Assembly: GCA_002418885.1 (NCBI GenBank)
Contig: DIEZ01000061.1
Coordinates: forward strand, 1 to 50,745
Origin: Syntrophaceae bacterium UBA5761
GTDB lineage: Bacteria > Desulfobacterota > Syntrophia > Syntrophales > UBA4778
DNA: 50,745 nt
Direction: 5' to 3'
Under the pieces are notes generated by a model, which was given only the letters and a program-made list of their open reading frames with translations, was not told where the DNA came from and made no database searches. The translations under genes were made by a program, and so were the position numbers. This document shows positions 43,133 to 50,745 of the stretch, piece by piece (positions within the stretch are counted from its first letter, which is position 1; each line of letters opens with the position of its first letter).

Positions 43133-44005
43133 TCACACCTCCAACCTCAATATTCTCCGGGCGTTCTTGTGGTAGACCTTCTCGATGACCTCCGGCTTGT
43201 AGCCCTCGGTCTCCCAGTCGTTGAAAATCCGCTCGTAGGTAAACCAGGGATGGTCGGTGCCGAACATGATCCGGTCCTGGAGACGCCCATTGATCTCCCG
43301 CTTCAACTCCGCAGGGAAGTACTTCGGCGACCAGCCGTGCAGCTCGTTGTGGACGTTCGCCTTGTGGACCATCACGGCGATCATTTCGTTCTGGAAAGGC
43401 CAGGCGCAATGGGCCGCAACGATCGTCAGTTCGGGAAACCGGATTGCCACCTCGTCCACGTAAGGTATCGGGTTTTCACGGCTCAGGTGAACCCCGCCTC
43501 CCCCCGGAGTTCCCTGCCCGATGGCGGTCATGCCCACGGAAAGCTTGACTGCCGCGCCCGCTTCGGCGCAGACTCCGTACAACGGCCGGTAAAGTTTGTC
43601 GTTGACGGGTATGCCCGTCAGGATGGCGCCCGTGTAGATCCCCATCATACCGACATCCTTGATGCACCGCTCCAGCTCCCGCGCACCCTGATAGCCCAAC
43701 CTGGGGTCGATGTCGCCCCAGCAACCAAGGACCACATCGGGGTAAGCCTTCTTGAGGTGGCCCATGTAGTCGTGCATCTCCCGGATCTGTGCCATCTCCC
43801 GGCCGGCCCTCGCCCAACCCATGGGACTCATCAGGACGGCCTTGACCTGCGCCTTCCTCAGGGCGGCGATCAGTTCCTCCTCGGCGACAAAAACGGATTC
43901 CCGTTTGAAGACCTTGCGCGCCATAAGCTCGATCCCTTCCGGGTCCGGGTTGAACTTCCTGGCCTCCTTCGTGAACGTCTGGACCTGAACATCGATAGCC
44001 TTCAC
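43133..44005 (-). CDS. amidohydrolase-2 family protein lacking the HxH metal motif
   Basis: 290 residues from a GTG with AAGGAGG nine bases upstream. The fold is amidohydrolase-2 (TIM barrel): H199 in IVAAHCAWPFQ and D251 in IMFGTDHPW are the later metal/active-site residues. But the N-terminal D-x-H-x-H motif is D5-V-Q-V-Q9, both histidines replaced by Gln. The family contains decarboxylases and hydrolases of aromatic or ring acids (ACMSD-like). The protein may bind metal differently or be metal-independent. It has its own strong promoter. Substrate unknown. Confidence 0.82.
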   Translation of the reverse strand: MKAIDVQVQTFTKEARKFNPDPEGIELMARKVFKRESVFVAEEELIAALRKAQVKAVLMSPMGWARAGREMAQIREMHDYMGHLKKAYPDVVLGCWGDIDPRLGYQGARELERCIKDVGMMGIYTGAILTGIPVNDKLYRPLYGVCAEAGAAVKLSVGMTAIGQGTPGGGGVHLSRENPIPYVDEVAIRFPELTIVAAHCAWPFQNEMIAVMVHKANVHNELHGWSPKYFPAELKREINGRLQDRIMFGTDHPWFTYERIFNDWETEGYKPEVIEKVYHKNARRILRLEV

Positions 44006-44059
44006 GATCTCATCCTCCTTCTATTTTTCCTTTGACCGACAAATAAGGACGGAAAAAAA

Positions 44060-44088
44060 ACAATAGAGGGGATGATTGTTCCTGTCAA
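44060..44088 (-). promoter_or_regulatory. promoter of the amidohydrolase gene
   Basis: On the minus strand: perfect TTGACA (44083-44088), 17 bp, TATTGT (44060-44065, four of six). Transcription would start near 44053, a leader of about 48 nt. A 6-bp hairpin (GTCGGC/GCCGAC, 44120-44136) lies upstream, between this promoter and the radical SAM stop. Confidence 0.55.
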
Positions 44089-44188
44089 GGCCGCGATTCC
44101 CAGGGAAAGCGGGGACGCCGTCGGCCCCAAGCCGACCCAATATCACAATTCGCAAGGCCCACCCTGCTTTCGTAATAATGAGAACGGC

Positions 44189-45925
44189 TCAAGGAAGGGG
44201 GGACATGGGTTTGCAAGTTACCCAGCGCAGTTCCTGCGCGCGGGCCATGCCGGCCCTACGGAGACCCTCAAGGGCAAGGGCCATCGTGTTTTTCTGGCAG
44301 AAGAACCGCGGCTCGTAAGTCCAACCTTGGGCGAGCCGCACCTCCTCTTTTTTCGCTGCGCCGTACAGGTACCGCCCGATCACGGGGGCAAGGAGACGGG
44401 TCTTCCTGCCGAACTCTTCATACATCTCTCCCAAGAGTTTCTCGACCTTACCCGCGATCCTGTCGTTGCCGGCATAGTATTTTCTCATCGCCCAGAGGGC
44501 ACCCGCGTACCCGCTCCGCAAGGGCTGTACCTCTCTCCTGAAGCGGTTGCGGATTCTCTTGTCCGGATGGTCCTTGTACCTCTTCCAGCCTGCCAGGGTT
44601 GTCCGGATGAGGCGGTAAAGGCTGGGGCCGTTGACCTCGAAGTCGGCGCGGAAGGCGTCGAGGAGCATCTGCTCTTCTTGACCGTCGCGGATGTGTTCGT
44701 GGCGGTAATTGAAGCGGTACTGACCATGGGCGTCGGCAAGGGGAAATTCCTCCGGCGAATACAGGGTTCCCTTCCTGCGGTGTTCTTCGTAGAGGGGTGT
44801 GCCCGGCACGGGCGTGTAGAGCATGAACTGGTGGAAGTCCGTGTCGTGTCTGACGGCGTAAGCGATTGCCTCGCTGATGTTCTCGGGCGTGTGGTCCTCC
44901 GTGCCGATGATCGACGACCCGAGGACGCGGATCCCGTGAGATTGCAACTCCCGGACGAGCGAGAGCGTGTCGACGCCGTGTAATTTCTTATACCGACTGT
45001 TCTCCCCCTCCAGACCCATCCACACCCAGGAGATACCCAACCCCACGAGCTGCTCCATCGTGTAGGAACGGAGAACCCTGGCGGAGCTGAAGACGTAAAG
45101 GCTCCAGCTCTTGCGGTTTTCTTCCATGAGCTGCAGAAGCCGGAGCGCCCTTTTCCGCTGGAGGAGGAAATTCTCGTCCATGACGAAGAACGACCGGACG
45201 CCGAGCTTCTTCTCCATCTGGATCATGACTGCGTATAGCTCGTCTCCCGTGTCATAGAAATTGACGTGATTCCCCTTTCCTCCGAAGAGGGCCGAGGTGG
45301 AGCAAAAGTTGCAACCCACGGGACAACCCACAGACGGTATCAGCATGGCCGCGGTATCTCCCGGCCTTCCCCGGAGAGTGAACCCCATGACCCGGGTGCC
45401 GAACCCGGAATAGGCAAGGGGATGCCTGATCGGCTCATCCTCGTCCTGCCCGAGATACCTCCGGAACCACCGGATACCCTCGCCTCTGACGATATGGTCG
45501 GCGTCTACCATGGTCTCGACGCCGCCCAGGTTCGCGATGTGGCCACCCACGACGACCGTCGCCGAGGGCAGGTATCGCCGGACGAGTTCGCACATGACCT
45601 TCACTTTTCCGATGTTCGGGGCGATGGCGCTTATGCCGACGATGTCGTAGGCTCCTTTCCGAAGCTCCCGGGTAAAGTCGTCGAGAGAGGGAAAATCGAG
45701 CAGGGTGCAGGGGGCATCGATGTTGCTCTGGATCATCATCAGGCCGAAGGTGCGGTGGAACATGCGCAGAGAGAAAACGCCCTGAAGGCGCGTGACCTGG
45801 TTGTGGTAAAGCTCCATCGGGTTGGTAACCCGGCTTCCGTATTCGTCGTCCCGCGCATAGGGCCCGAAGACGCTCGAAAGAAGGACCCGGGCACGGGTCC
45901 CTCGGTGGTGTCGCGCAGTAACCAT
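44189..45925 (-). CDS. cobalamin-binding/radical SAM enzyme
   Basis: 578 residues. Residues ~10-170 form a B12-binding-like Rossmann domain (YDIVGISAIAPNIGKVKV, TVVVGGHIANLGG), without the classical D-x-H-x-x-G motif. The radical SAM core follows: C201-P-V-G-C205-N-F-C208 binds the 4Fe-4S cluster, and FFVMDENFLL, WVWMGLEGENSR and SSIIGTEDHTPE continue the barrel. The last ~180 residues are helical and specific. Such enzymes do methylation or ring chemistry on lipids or cofactors. AAAGGGGG lies five bases before the ATG. Divergent from the kinase operon. Product unknown. Confidence 0.88.
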   Translation of the reverse strand: MVTARHHRGTRARVLLSSVFGPYARDDEYGSRVTNPMELYHNQVTRLQGVFSLRMFHRTFGLMMIQSNIDAPCTLLDFPSLDDFTRELRKGAYDIVGISAIAPNIGKVKVMCELVRRYLPSATVVVGGHIANLGGVETMVDADHIVRGEGIRWFRRYLGQDEDEPIRHPLAYSGFGTRVMGFTLRGRPGDTAAMLIPSVGCPVGCNFCSTSALFGGKGNHVNFYDTGDELYAVMIQMEKKLGVRSFFVMDENFLLQRKRALRLLQLMEENRKSWSLYVFSSARVLRSYTMEQLVGLGISWVWMGLEGENSRYKKLHGVDTLSLVRELQSHGIRVLGSSIIGTEDHTPENISEAIAYAVRHDTDFHQFMLYTPVPGTPLYEEHRRKGTLYSPEEFPLADAHGQYRFNYRHEHIRDGQEEQMLLDAFRADFEVNGPSLYRLIRTTLAGWKRYKDHPDKRIRNRFRREVQPLRSGYAGALWAMRKYYAGNDRIAGKVEKLLGEMYEEFGRKTRLLAPVIGRYLYGAAKKEEVRLAQGWTYEPRFFCQKNTMALALEGLRRAGMARAQELRWVTCKPMSPLP

Positions 45926-46005
45926 GATGTCCCCCTTTGAGTAAAATCGTTTTCAGGAGTCAACATAATGGAATGAAAGGGAAGAAAGAAAGGGGTATTT
46001 TGTGG

Positions 46006-46027
46006 TTTTACAATAGTTTTACAATAG
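46006..46027. promoter_or_regulatory. perfect 11-bp tandem direct repeat, likely OmpR-type operator
   Basis: TTTTACAATAG occurs twice in direct succession (46006-46016 and 46017-46027). OmpR/PhoB-type regulators bind two direct repeats with an 11-bp period. It sits between the radical SAM gene and the kinase/OmpR-type regulator operon. Confidence 0.5.
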
Positions 46028-46102
46028 AAGGACCGGGTTTCAACACCCGGCTTTTCCGCTGTCTCCGGGAGGAGGAAGACGCAGAACCAACAACTCCCGT
46101 TG

Positions 46103-46131
46103 TTGACACCGCCCCGGGGATGGAGTAAATT
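46103..46131 (+). promoter_or_regulatory. promoter of the kinase/regulator operon, near leaderless
   Basis: Perfect TTGACA (46103-46108), 17 bp, TAAATT (46126-46131). Transcription would start near 46138, only about three bases before the ATG at 46141, which has no ribosome site. The mRNA would be leaderless or nearly so. Confidence 0.5.
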
Positions 46132-46140
46132 TCGCGGCAA

Positions 46141-47109
46141 ATGGTGAATCAACTTAAATGGTACTTTCATCCCGTCACGGTCTTCATCTTTTCGGTCCTC
46201 GCCCTCACCGCGTCCCTTTTTCTGTACATTTACTGGTACGTGGAGGTGAGCATGGGGCTGAAGGAAGTCATACGAAAGTACAACCTGGACGCCACCCGGT
46301 TCTACGAAGCCGAGACGTGGGTGGTGATCCTCGTCCTCACCGTCCTCGTGGGAATAATCCTCGTGGGGATGTTGACCATCTTCATATACAACCAGAAGAC
46401 CATGCAGTTTTACCGGCTTCAACATAACTTCATCAACAATTTCACCCACGAGCTGAAAACCCCGGTGACCTCGCTCAAACTCTACCTCGAGACCTTCCAG
46501 AAATATCAGCTGCCCCGCACAGACCAACTGGAATACATCGATTTCATGATCCGCGACGTCAACCGCCTCTCGGACAACATCGGCCGGATACTCGACCTGG
46601 CCCGGATCGAGAGCCGGAGCTACGGAGGGGAATTCGTCAAGGAAGACCCGGTGCAAACGACAAAGGAATTCCTGGAGTCAAATACGCACCTCTTCCATGG
46701 GTGCGACATCGAGGTTCATGATCCCCCGGCGGGGAATCTCTACTGTTCCCTCAATCGACCGCTCTTCGAGATGCTGCTGATGAACCTGATCACGAACGCC
46801 GTCAAGTACAACCGCTCGGAGAAGCCGCGCATCGATATCCGTTTTGTGCCGCGGAAACGCAGGCTGCAGATCCGTTTCGAAGACAACGGCATCGGCATCG
46901 CGAAGAAGGAAACCAAAAAGATCTTCCGGAAATTCTACCAGGTCGGTCGGTCGGAAGACATGACCGCAAGGGGAAGCGGACTCGGCCTGTACCTTGTCAA
47001 GCACATCGCCCGGATACACAAGGGGAAGATAGGCGCCGAGAGCAGGGGAATCGGAAAGGGGTCGACCTTCACCCTGACCCTGCCGTTGCAGAAGAGCCGG
47101 GTAATATGA
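46141..47109 (+). CDS. two-component sensor histidine kinase
   Basis: 322 residues. Two membrane helices (~11-32 and ~60-83) enclose a short extracytoplasmic loop of about 27 residues; no HAMP or PAS domain is evident. The phospho-accepting H103 is in NNFTHELKTPVTSL (HisKA), then the HATPase boxes NLITNAVKYN, DNGIGI and GSGLGLYLV. It phosphorylates the OmpR-type regulator encoded 12 bp downstream. The small sensor loop suggests sensing at or within the membrane. The start ATG lacks a ribosome site, in line with a leaderless transcript. Confidence 0.9.
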   Translation: MVNQLKWYFHPVTVFIFSVLALTASLFLYIYWYVEVSMGLKEVIRKYNLDATRFYEAETWVVILVLTVLVGIILVGMLTIFIYNQKTMQFYRLQHNFINNFTHELKTPVTSLKLYLETFQKYQLPRTDQLEYIDFMIRDVNRLSDNIGRILDLARIESRSYGGEFVKEDPVQTTKEFLESNTHLFHGCDIEVHDPPAGNLYCSLNRPLFEMLLMNLITNAVKYNRSEKPRIDIRFVPRKRRLQIRFEDNGIGIAKKETKKIFRKFYQVGRSEDMTARGSGLGLYLVKHIARIHKGKIGAESRGIGKGSTFTLTLPLQKSRVI

Positions 47110-47121
47110 AAAGAAAGGGCT

Positions 47122-47877
47122 ATGAAGGAATCGACGGAGAAGAGGATACTGGTCATCGAGGACGACGAACACATCGCGGTCGGCCTTAAACTCAACCTTT
47201 CTCTCCGCGGCTATGAGGTCGTTGTCGCCCCGGACGGGGTTTCGGGCCTGCAAAAGTGGAAGGAATGGCAGCCCCATCTCGTCATTCTTGACATCATGCT
47301 CCCCGGAATCGACGGTTTCTCGGTGCTGCGCAGTATCCGTCTTACCGATGAGCGCCTTCCTATCCTGATCCTTACGGCCAAGGGTGCACCGGACGACAAA
47401 GTGAAGGGCCTCTCGTACGGCGTAGACGATTACATGACCAAGCCCTTCAACCTCGACGAATTCCTTCTCAGGGTGGAACGTCTCCTGACCAGGGGCTCTT
47501 GGGTCCACCGTGAAGAGTCGGTAGAAGACCCATTGTCGCGGACCTATTCCTTCGGCGGCAACCGTATAGACTTCAATGCTCACAGTGCCCAGTGTAAGCT
47601 GGGCAAAGTTGAACTGACGGAACAGGAAGTGAAGCTACTGAGGCTTTTCATAGCCAACCGCGGCAGGCCGCTTTCGAGAAAACAGATACTCGAGATAGGA
47701 TGGGGCTACACGGGCGTCACGGAGACGCGCACCGTCGACAATTTCATCGTCCGGTTTCGGAAATATTTCGAGGACGACCCGCATAACCCTGCCTACTTCA
47801 GGAGTGTCCGTTCGGTGGGCTACGTCTTCGACCATCCCGAGATCAAAGATGAAGGTCGGGATACCGCAGGGAGATAA
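47122..47877 (+). CDS. OmpR/PhoB-family response regulator
   Basis: 251 residues. The receiver domain (~6-120) has acidic D14/D15, the phosphorylation site D57 (LVILDIMLPGIDG), T85 and K107 (YMTKPF). A winged-helix DNA-binding domain (~145-240) follows with ELTEQEVKLLRLF, TRTVDNFIVRFRKYF and SVRSVGYVF. AAAGGG lies just before the ATG. It is the partner of the kinase upstream. Direct repeats with an 11-bp period in the intergenic region (46006-46027) are a plausible binding site. Target genes otherwise unknown. Confidence 0.93.
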   Translation: MKESTEKRILVIEDDEHIAVGLKLNLSLRGYEVVVAPDGVSGLQKWKEWQPHLVILDIMLPGIDGFSVLRSIRLTDERLPILILTAKGAPDDKVKGLSYGVDDYMTKPFNLDEFLLRVERLLTRGSWVHREESVEDPLSRTYSFGGNRIDFNAHSAQCKLGKVELTEQEVKLLRLFIANRGRPLSRKQILEIGWGYTGVTETRTVDNFIVRFRKYFEDDPHNPAYFRSVRSVGYVFDHPEIKDEGRDTAGR

Positions 47878-47894
47878 AGGAGCTTCTCCGAAAA

Positions 47895-48818
47895 TTGAGC
47901 TCAGACAAAAAATCTACCCGGCTCGCCGTTCTGGCACTCGCCGTGATGTCCCTCATCTGGGGTTACAACTGGATAATCATGAAGGAGGCGGTCAAGTACT
48001 GCTCTGCCTTTGATTTTGCCGCCATGAGGACGTTCTTCGGCGCCCTTGTCCTGTTTTCTTTCCTCATCTCCACGGGCAGGAATCTCCGGCCGCAGCAGGT
48101 CCCGCTGACCATCCTCTTGGGGCTGCTGACGACGACCGGCTGCGTCGGTCTGTCAACCTGGGCGCTGGAGACCGGAGGTGCCGGTAAAACGGCGGTCTTG
48201 GTGTACGCCATGCCCTTCTGGCTCCTTCTCCTGTCCCGGCCGTTACTCGGCGAACGCATCGGGTGGATGCAACGGCTCGCCGTGGCAGTAGCTCTCGTCG
48301 GGCTCGTCGCCATCTTAGAGCCCTGGCATACTGACGGGAGCGTCCAAGGAAATCTGCTGGCCGTCTCTTCGGGAATTTCCTGGGCCGGGGGCGCCGTCGC
48401 CCTGAAGATAATCCACCGGAGGGCAAGTGACTTCGACCTGATCTCCGTAACCACCTGGCAGCTTTTCTTCGGTTCCCTCCCTCTGGTCGTAGTCGCTCTC
48501 GTCGTTCCGGATAGGCCAATCGATTGGACGCCTTATCTCGCGGGGGCGGTCCTTTTCAACATCGTCTTCACCAGTATCGTCGCCCTGCTGCTGTGGTTCT
48601 ACAGCCTTCGGGAGCTTCCCGCGGGAATCGCCGGGATGGGCACCCTGGCGACCCCCGTCATCGGCGTTGTGGCAGCAGCGGTTCAGCTCGGCGAGAGTCC
48701 CTCTCTTTGGGAGTCTTCCGGCATGACACTCATCATGGCCGGCCTTGTCCTCATCACCCTGCCTGGCTTGCTCCGATACCGACGTCTGCGGGACATCATC
48801 ACAGGCGGATCGACTTAA
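47895..48818 (+). CDS. EamA/DMT-family transporter
   Basis: 307 residues from a TTG with AAGGAG 13 bases upstream. About ten membrane helices form two EamA repeats (~10-140 and ~150-290), with LIWGYNWIIMKEA in the first helix and SGISWAGGAVALKI opening the second repeat, as in drug/metabolite exporters. It probably exports an amino acid or metabolite. It starts 17 bp after the regulator gene, so it may be co-transcribed with the two-component system and be under its control. Confidence 0.88.
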   Translation: MSSDKKSTRLAVLALAVMSLIWGYNWIIMKEAVKYCSAFDFAAMRTFFGALVLFSFLISTGRNLRPQQVPLTILLGLLTTTGCVGLSTWALETGGAGKTAVLVYAMPFWLLLLSRPLLGERIGWMQRLAVAVALVGLVAILEPWHTDGSVQGNLLAVSSGISWAGGAVALKIIHRRASDFDLISVTTWQLFFGSLPLVVVALVVPDRPIDWTPYLAGAVLFNIVFTSIVALLLWFYSLRELPAGIAGMGTLATPVIGVVAAAVQLGESPSLWESSGMTLIMAGLVLITLPGLLRYRRLRDIITGGST

Positions 48819-48890
48819 TCGTAGAAAATGAAAAGGGGCTATGGTAGTTTTCCGCATGATGCAACTATCCCCAAAAAAAGAGGAGGAGCT

Positions 48891-50745
48891 ATGGAGCCGA
48901 CCAGAAACCTGAAGGCACTTTTCCAACCCAAAAGCGTTGCCCTCATCGGGGCATCGGGAACGCCGGGCAAGCTGGGCTATGACATCCTTCATAACCTGAA
49001 GCAGGCCGGGTTCGAAGGACCGATCTACCCCATAAACCCGAAGGCCTACGAAGTCCTCGGCCTCCCGGCTTACAAAGACGTCGGCTCCATACCGGCCCCT
49101 CCGGAGCTGGCGGTCATCGTCATCCCGTCTAAGATGGTGGTCGGGGCCGTCGAAGAGTGCGGAAAGGCGGGCGTAAAAGCGGCCGTTGTCATAACCGGCG
49201 GTTTCGCCGAGGCCGGCGAAGAAGGGGAAAAGCTCCAGGCCGAGCTTGCAAGGACGGCCGAGAGATACGGCGTCCGCTTAGTGGGCCCCAACTGCCAGGG
49301 GATCAACAGCCCCCACCATCACCTCTGCGCCTCCTGGCCCCTAATCACAACGCAAGGAAGGATCGCCTTCATCTCCCAGAGCGGGACCGTGGGGGCCGCC
49401 TTGATCGACTTGGCAAGTCAGGAAGAGCTCGGTTTCAGCGTTTTCGTGAGTCTTGGAAATCGGGCCGACGTCTGCGAATCGGACTGTATAGACTATTTCA
49501 ACAACGACCCCAATACGAAGGTCATCGCCCTGTACATCGAAGGAGTCAAACGGCCGCGGCACTTCCTCCAGGCCCTGGAAAAGGCGACAAAACCCGCGGT
49601 GATCCTGAAGTCGGGGCGCACGGCGAGGGGGCGCATCGCCGCCGAAAGCCACACGAAGTCTCTCGCCGGGAGCGACGCCGTCTACGAGGCCATTTTCAGA
49701 AGATACAAAATCAGTCGGGCCGACAGCCTGGAAGAACTTTACGATTTTGCCAAGGCCATGGCATACCTGGAAAAACCGAAGGGAAGGCGGCTGCTGAACA
49801 TCTCGAGTTCGGGAGGCGCCGCGATCCTCGCCATCGACGAGGCGGAGAGGCTCGGGTTCACCAACCCCGCGCCGCCTCAGAAACTCAAGGACCGTCTGAG
49901 GACCTTCCTCCCGCCCCATTGCGGCGTGAGCAATCCCATCGACCTAACGGGTGACGCCATCACGGACCCGAGTCTCTATTCGAAGGTAATCGCGGCAGCC
50001 AAATCGGACTACGACGCGAGCGTTGTCATCTTCGGAGACCCTATCCGCGGCGCTTCCGAGATCGTCGCCGGTAAAGACGAATTGGTCATCTTCTGCGGCG
50101 GTGCCGAAGTGGAGCGCGAGGAATCCAGGCTCATGCACCGGAAGGGCATACCCGTCTACCCCACACCGGAAAGGGGCATCAGGGCCCTTTACCAGCTCGT
50201 GCGCTTCGACCCGGCGTCACCGGCAAAAGAGACTGTCCATGAAACGGCAACGGCGTTGAACCTGATGCCGGCCCAAAAGGCCGTCTCCCTCCTCAGGAAA
50301 TACGGTATCCCGGCGGTGGAGGCTAAGTTGGCCGAAACGCCCAAGGACGCGGCGGCACTGGCGAAGAAGTTCGCCAAGCCCGTCGCACTCAAGGTCTCTT
50401 CACCCGACATCTCCCATAAGACCGACGTCGGTGGCGTCCGGCTAAACCTCGTAAAACAGACGGAGATAAAGAATGCCTTCGAGGACATACTGAAAGAGGT
50501 GAGAAAACAGGCCCCGCGGGCGCGGATTGCGGGGCTGACTGTCTCGCCCATGGCGAAGGCCGGCGGGCTGGAGGTGATCATCGGGGTTACCAAAGACCAA
50601 CAGTACGGGCCGGTTCTGATGTTCGGCCTGGGCGGAATCTTCACCGAGATATACAGGGACGTTCAGTTCTGCCTGCTTCCTGCTACGGAAGAAGAACTCC
50701 GTCAGGTGGTTCGGGGCATCAAGGGTTACCCTCTCCTCGCCGGCG
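48891..50745 (+). CDS. ADP-forming acyl-CoA/acetyl-CoA synthetase (3' end beyond window)
   Basis: The ATG at 48891 follows GAGGAGGAG and opens 618 codons that run off the right edge. The N-terminus (~1-130) is a CoA-binding domain (SVALIGASGTPGKLGYDI, YPINPK); the succinyl-CoA ligase-like part contains the phospho-histidine H254 in ESHTKSLAGSDAVYEAIF; the ATP-grasp part begins about 450 with GIPAVEAKLAETPKDAAALA and KVSSPDISHKTDVGGVRL. It links ATP formation to acyl-CoA cleavage, typical of fermentative or syntrophic anaerobes, or makes acyl-CoA. About 70-100 residues are missing at the C-terminus. A stem-loop (GGTAGTT/AACTATC, 48840-48870) lies just before the ribosome site. Confidence 0.92.
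   Translation, partial: MEPTRNLKALFQPKSVALIGASGTPGKLGYDILHNLKQAGFEGPIYPINPKAYEVLGLPAYKDVGSIPAPPELAVIVIPSKMVVGAVEECGKAGVKAAVVITGGFAEAGEEGEKLQAELARTAERYGVRLVGPNCQGINSPHHHLCASWPLITTQGRIAFISQSGTVGAALIDLASQEELGFSVFVSLGNRADVCESDCIDYFNNDPNTKVIALYIEGVKRPRHFLQALEKATKPAVILKSGRTARGRIAAESHTKSLAGSDAVYEAIFRRYKISRADSLEELYDFAKAMAYLEKPKGRRLLNISSSGGAAILAIDEAERLGFTNPAPPQKLKDRLRTFLPPHCGVSNPIDLTGDAITDPSLYSKVIAAAKSDYDASVVIFGDPIRGASEIVAGKDELVIFCGGAEVEREESRLMHRKGIPVYPTPERGIRALYQLVRFDPASPAKETVHETATALNLMPAQKAVSLLRKYGIPAVEAKLAETPKDAAALAKKFAKPVALKVSSPDISHKTDVGGVRLNLVKQTEIKNAFEDILKEVRKQAPRARIAGLTVSPMAKAGGLEVIIGVTKDQQYGPVLMFGLGGIFTEIYRDVQFCLLPATEEELRQVVRGIKGYPLLAG

Noticed and set aside
1..50745. tRNA, rRNA, CRISPR arrays, insertion sequences, phage genes
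   Set aside because: No cloverleaf-like segments, no regularly spaced short repeats other than the coding MORN array, and no transposase or integrase translation were seen by eye; a tRNAscan or IS search was not possible.

Overview
The window reads as chromosomal DNA of a Gram-negative, anaerobic, fairly G+C-rich bacterium. A Desulfobacterota/Syntrophales-type deltaproteobacterium is my best guess, by inference only. The signs are several lipoproteins with clear lipoboxes, a monofunctional peptidoglycan transglycosylase, a sedoheptulose-7-phosphate isomerase (LPS heptose), a class III (oxygen-sensitive) ribonucleotide reductase, a cobalamin-type radical SAM enzyme and an ADP-forming acyl-CoA synthetase. 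I saw no rRNA, tRNA, CRISPR array, insertion sequence or phage gene.

Layout. 1-3.0 kb (minus strand) is an A/T-richer surface-glycan block: methyltransferase, GT39-type membrane glycosyltransferase and a GtrA flippase cut by the window edge. 3.4-9.1 kb (plus) is a likely operon behind a good sigma-70-type promoter: a 900-residue GH57 glucanase/GT5 glycogen synthase fusion, a transglutaminase-like protein and a CHASE2 adenylate cyclase with a TPR tail. 9.2-10.6 kb holds a secreted SH3 protein and an M48 lipoprotein protease. 10.8-13.6 kb (minus) holds an NRAMP-family transporter with an altered metal site, a soluble PRC/MgtE-N/CBS protein and a previously uncalled 38-residue membrane microprotein. 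14-21 kb mixes glycogen phosphorylase, a GT4 glucan synthase-like enzyme, a methyltransferase, a cyclase-family hydrolase, an orphan biotin carboxylase and a decayed MFS gene. 21.2-28.2 kb (plus) looks like a stress and potassium region: lipoprotein, ferritin-like protein, two universal stress proteins, Kup, an unrecognised 447-residue protein, a MORN-repeat protein and a DedA gene destroyed by an internal deletion.

28.2-39.4 kb (minus) carries surE, the gmhA-grpE-dnaK operon, nrdD, a MoxR ATPase/VWA pair, an Na/Pi cotransporter with PhoU tail, and mtgA. 39.5-43.1 kb carries an SGNH hydrolase without a normal start codon, a WHy/LEA-2 lipoprotein, murI and a CCA-adding/poly(A) polymerase family gene. 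43.1-50.7 kb carries an amidohydrolase lacking its first metal-binding histidines, a B12/radical SAM enzyme divergent from a histidine kinase/OmpR-type regulator operon, an EamA exporter, and the 5' part of an ADP-forming acyl-CoA synthetase.

How they fit together: glycogen storage and turnover (GH57-GT5, GT4, GlgP) recurs three times in the first 21 kb. The most system-like units are (a) the NRAMP relative with a detached MgtE-type sensor and a microprotein, which I infer to be a magnesium-type uptake cassette, and (b) the two-component operon, whose upstream region carries a perfect pair of 11-bp direct repeats next to the radical SAM gene. Both proposals are inference from sequence and need tests.
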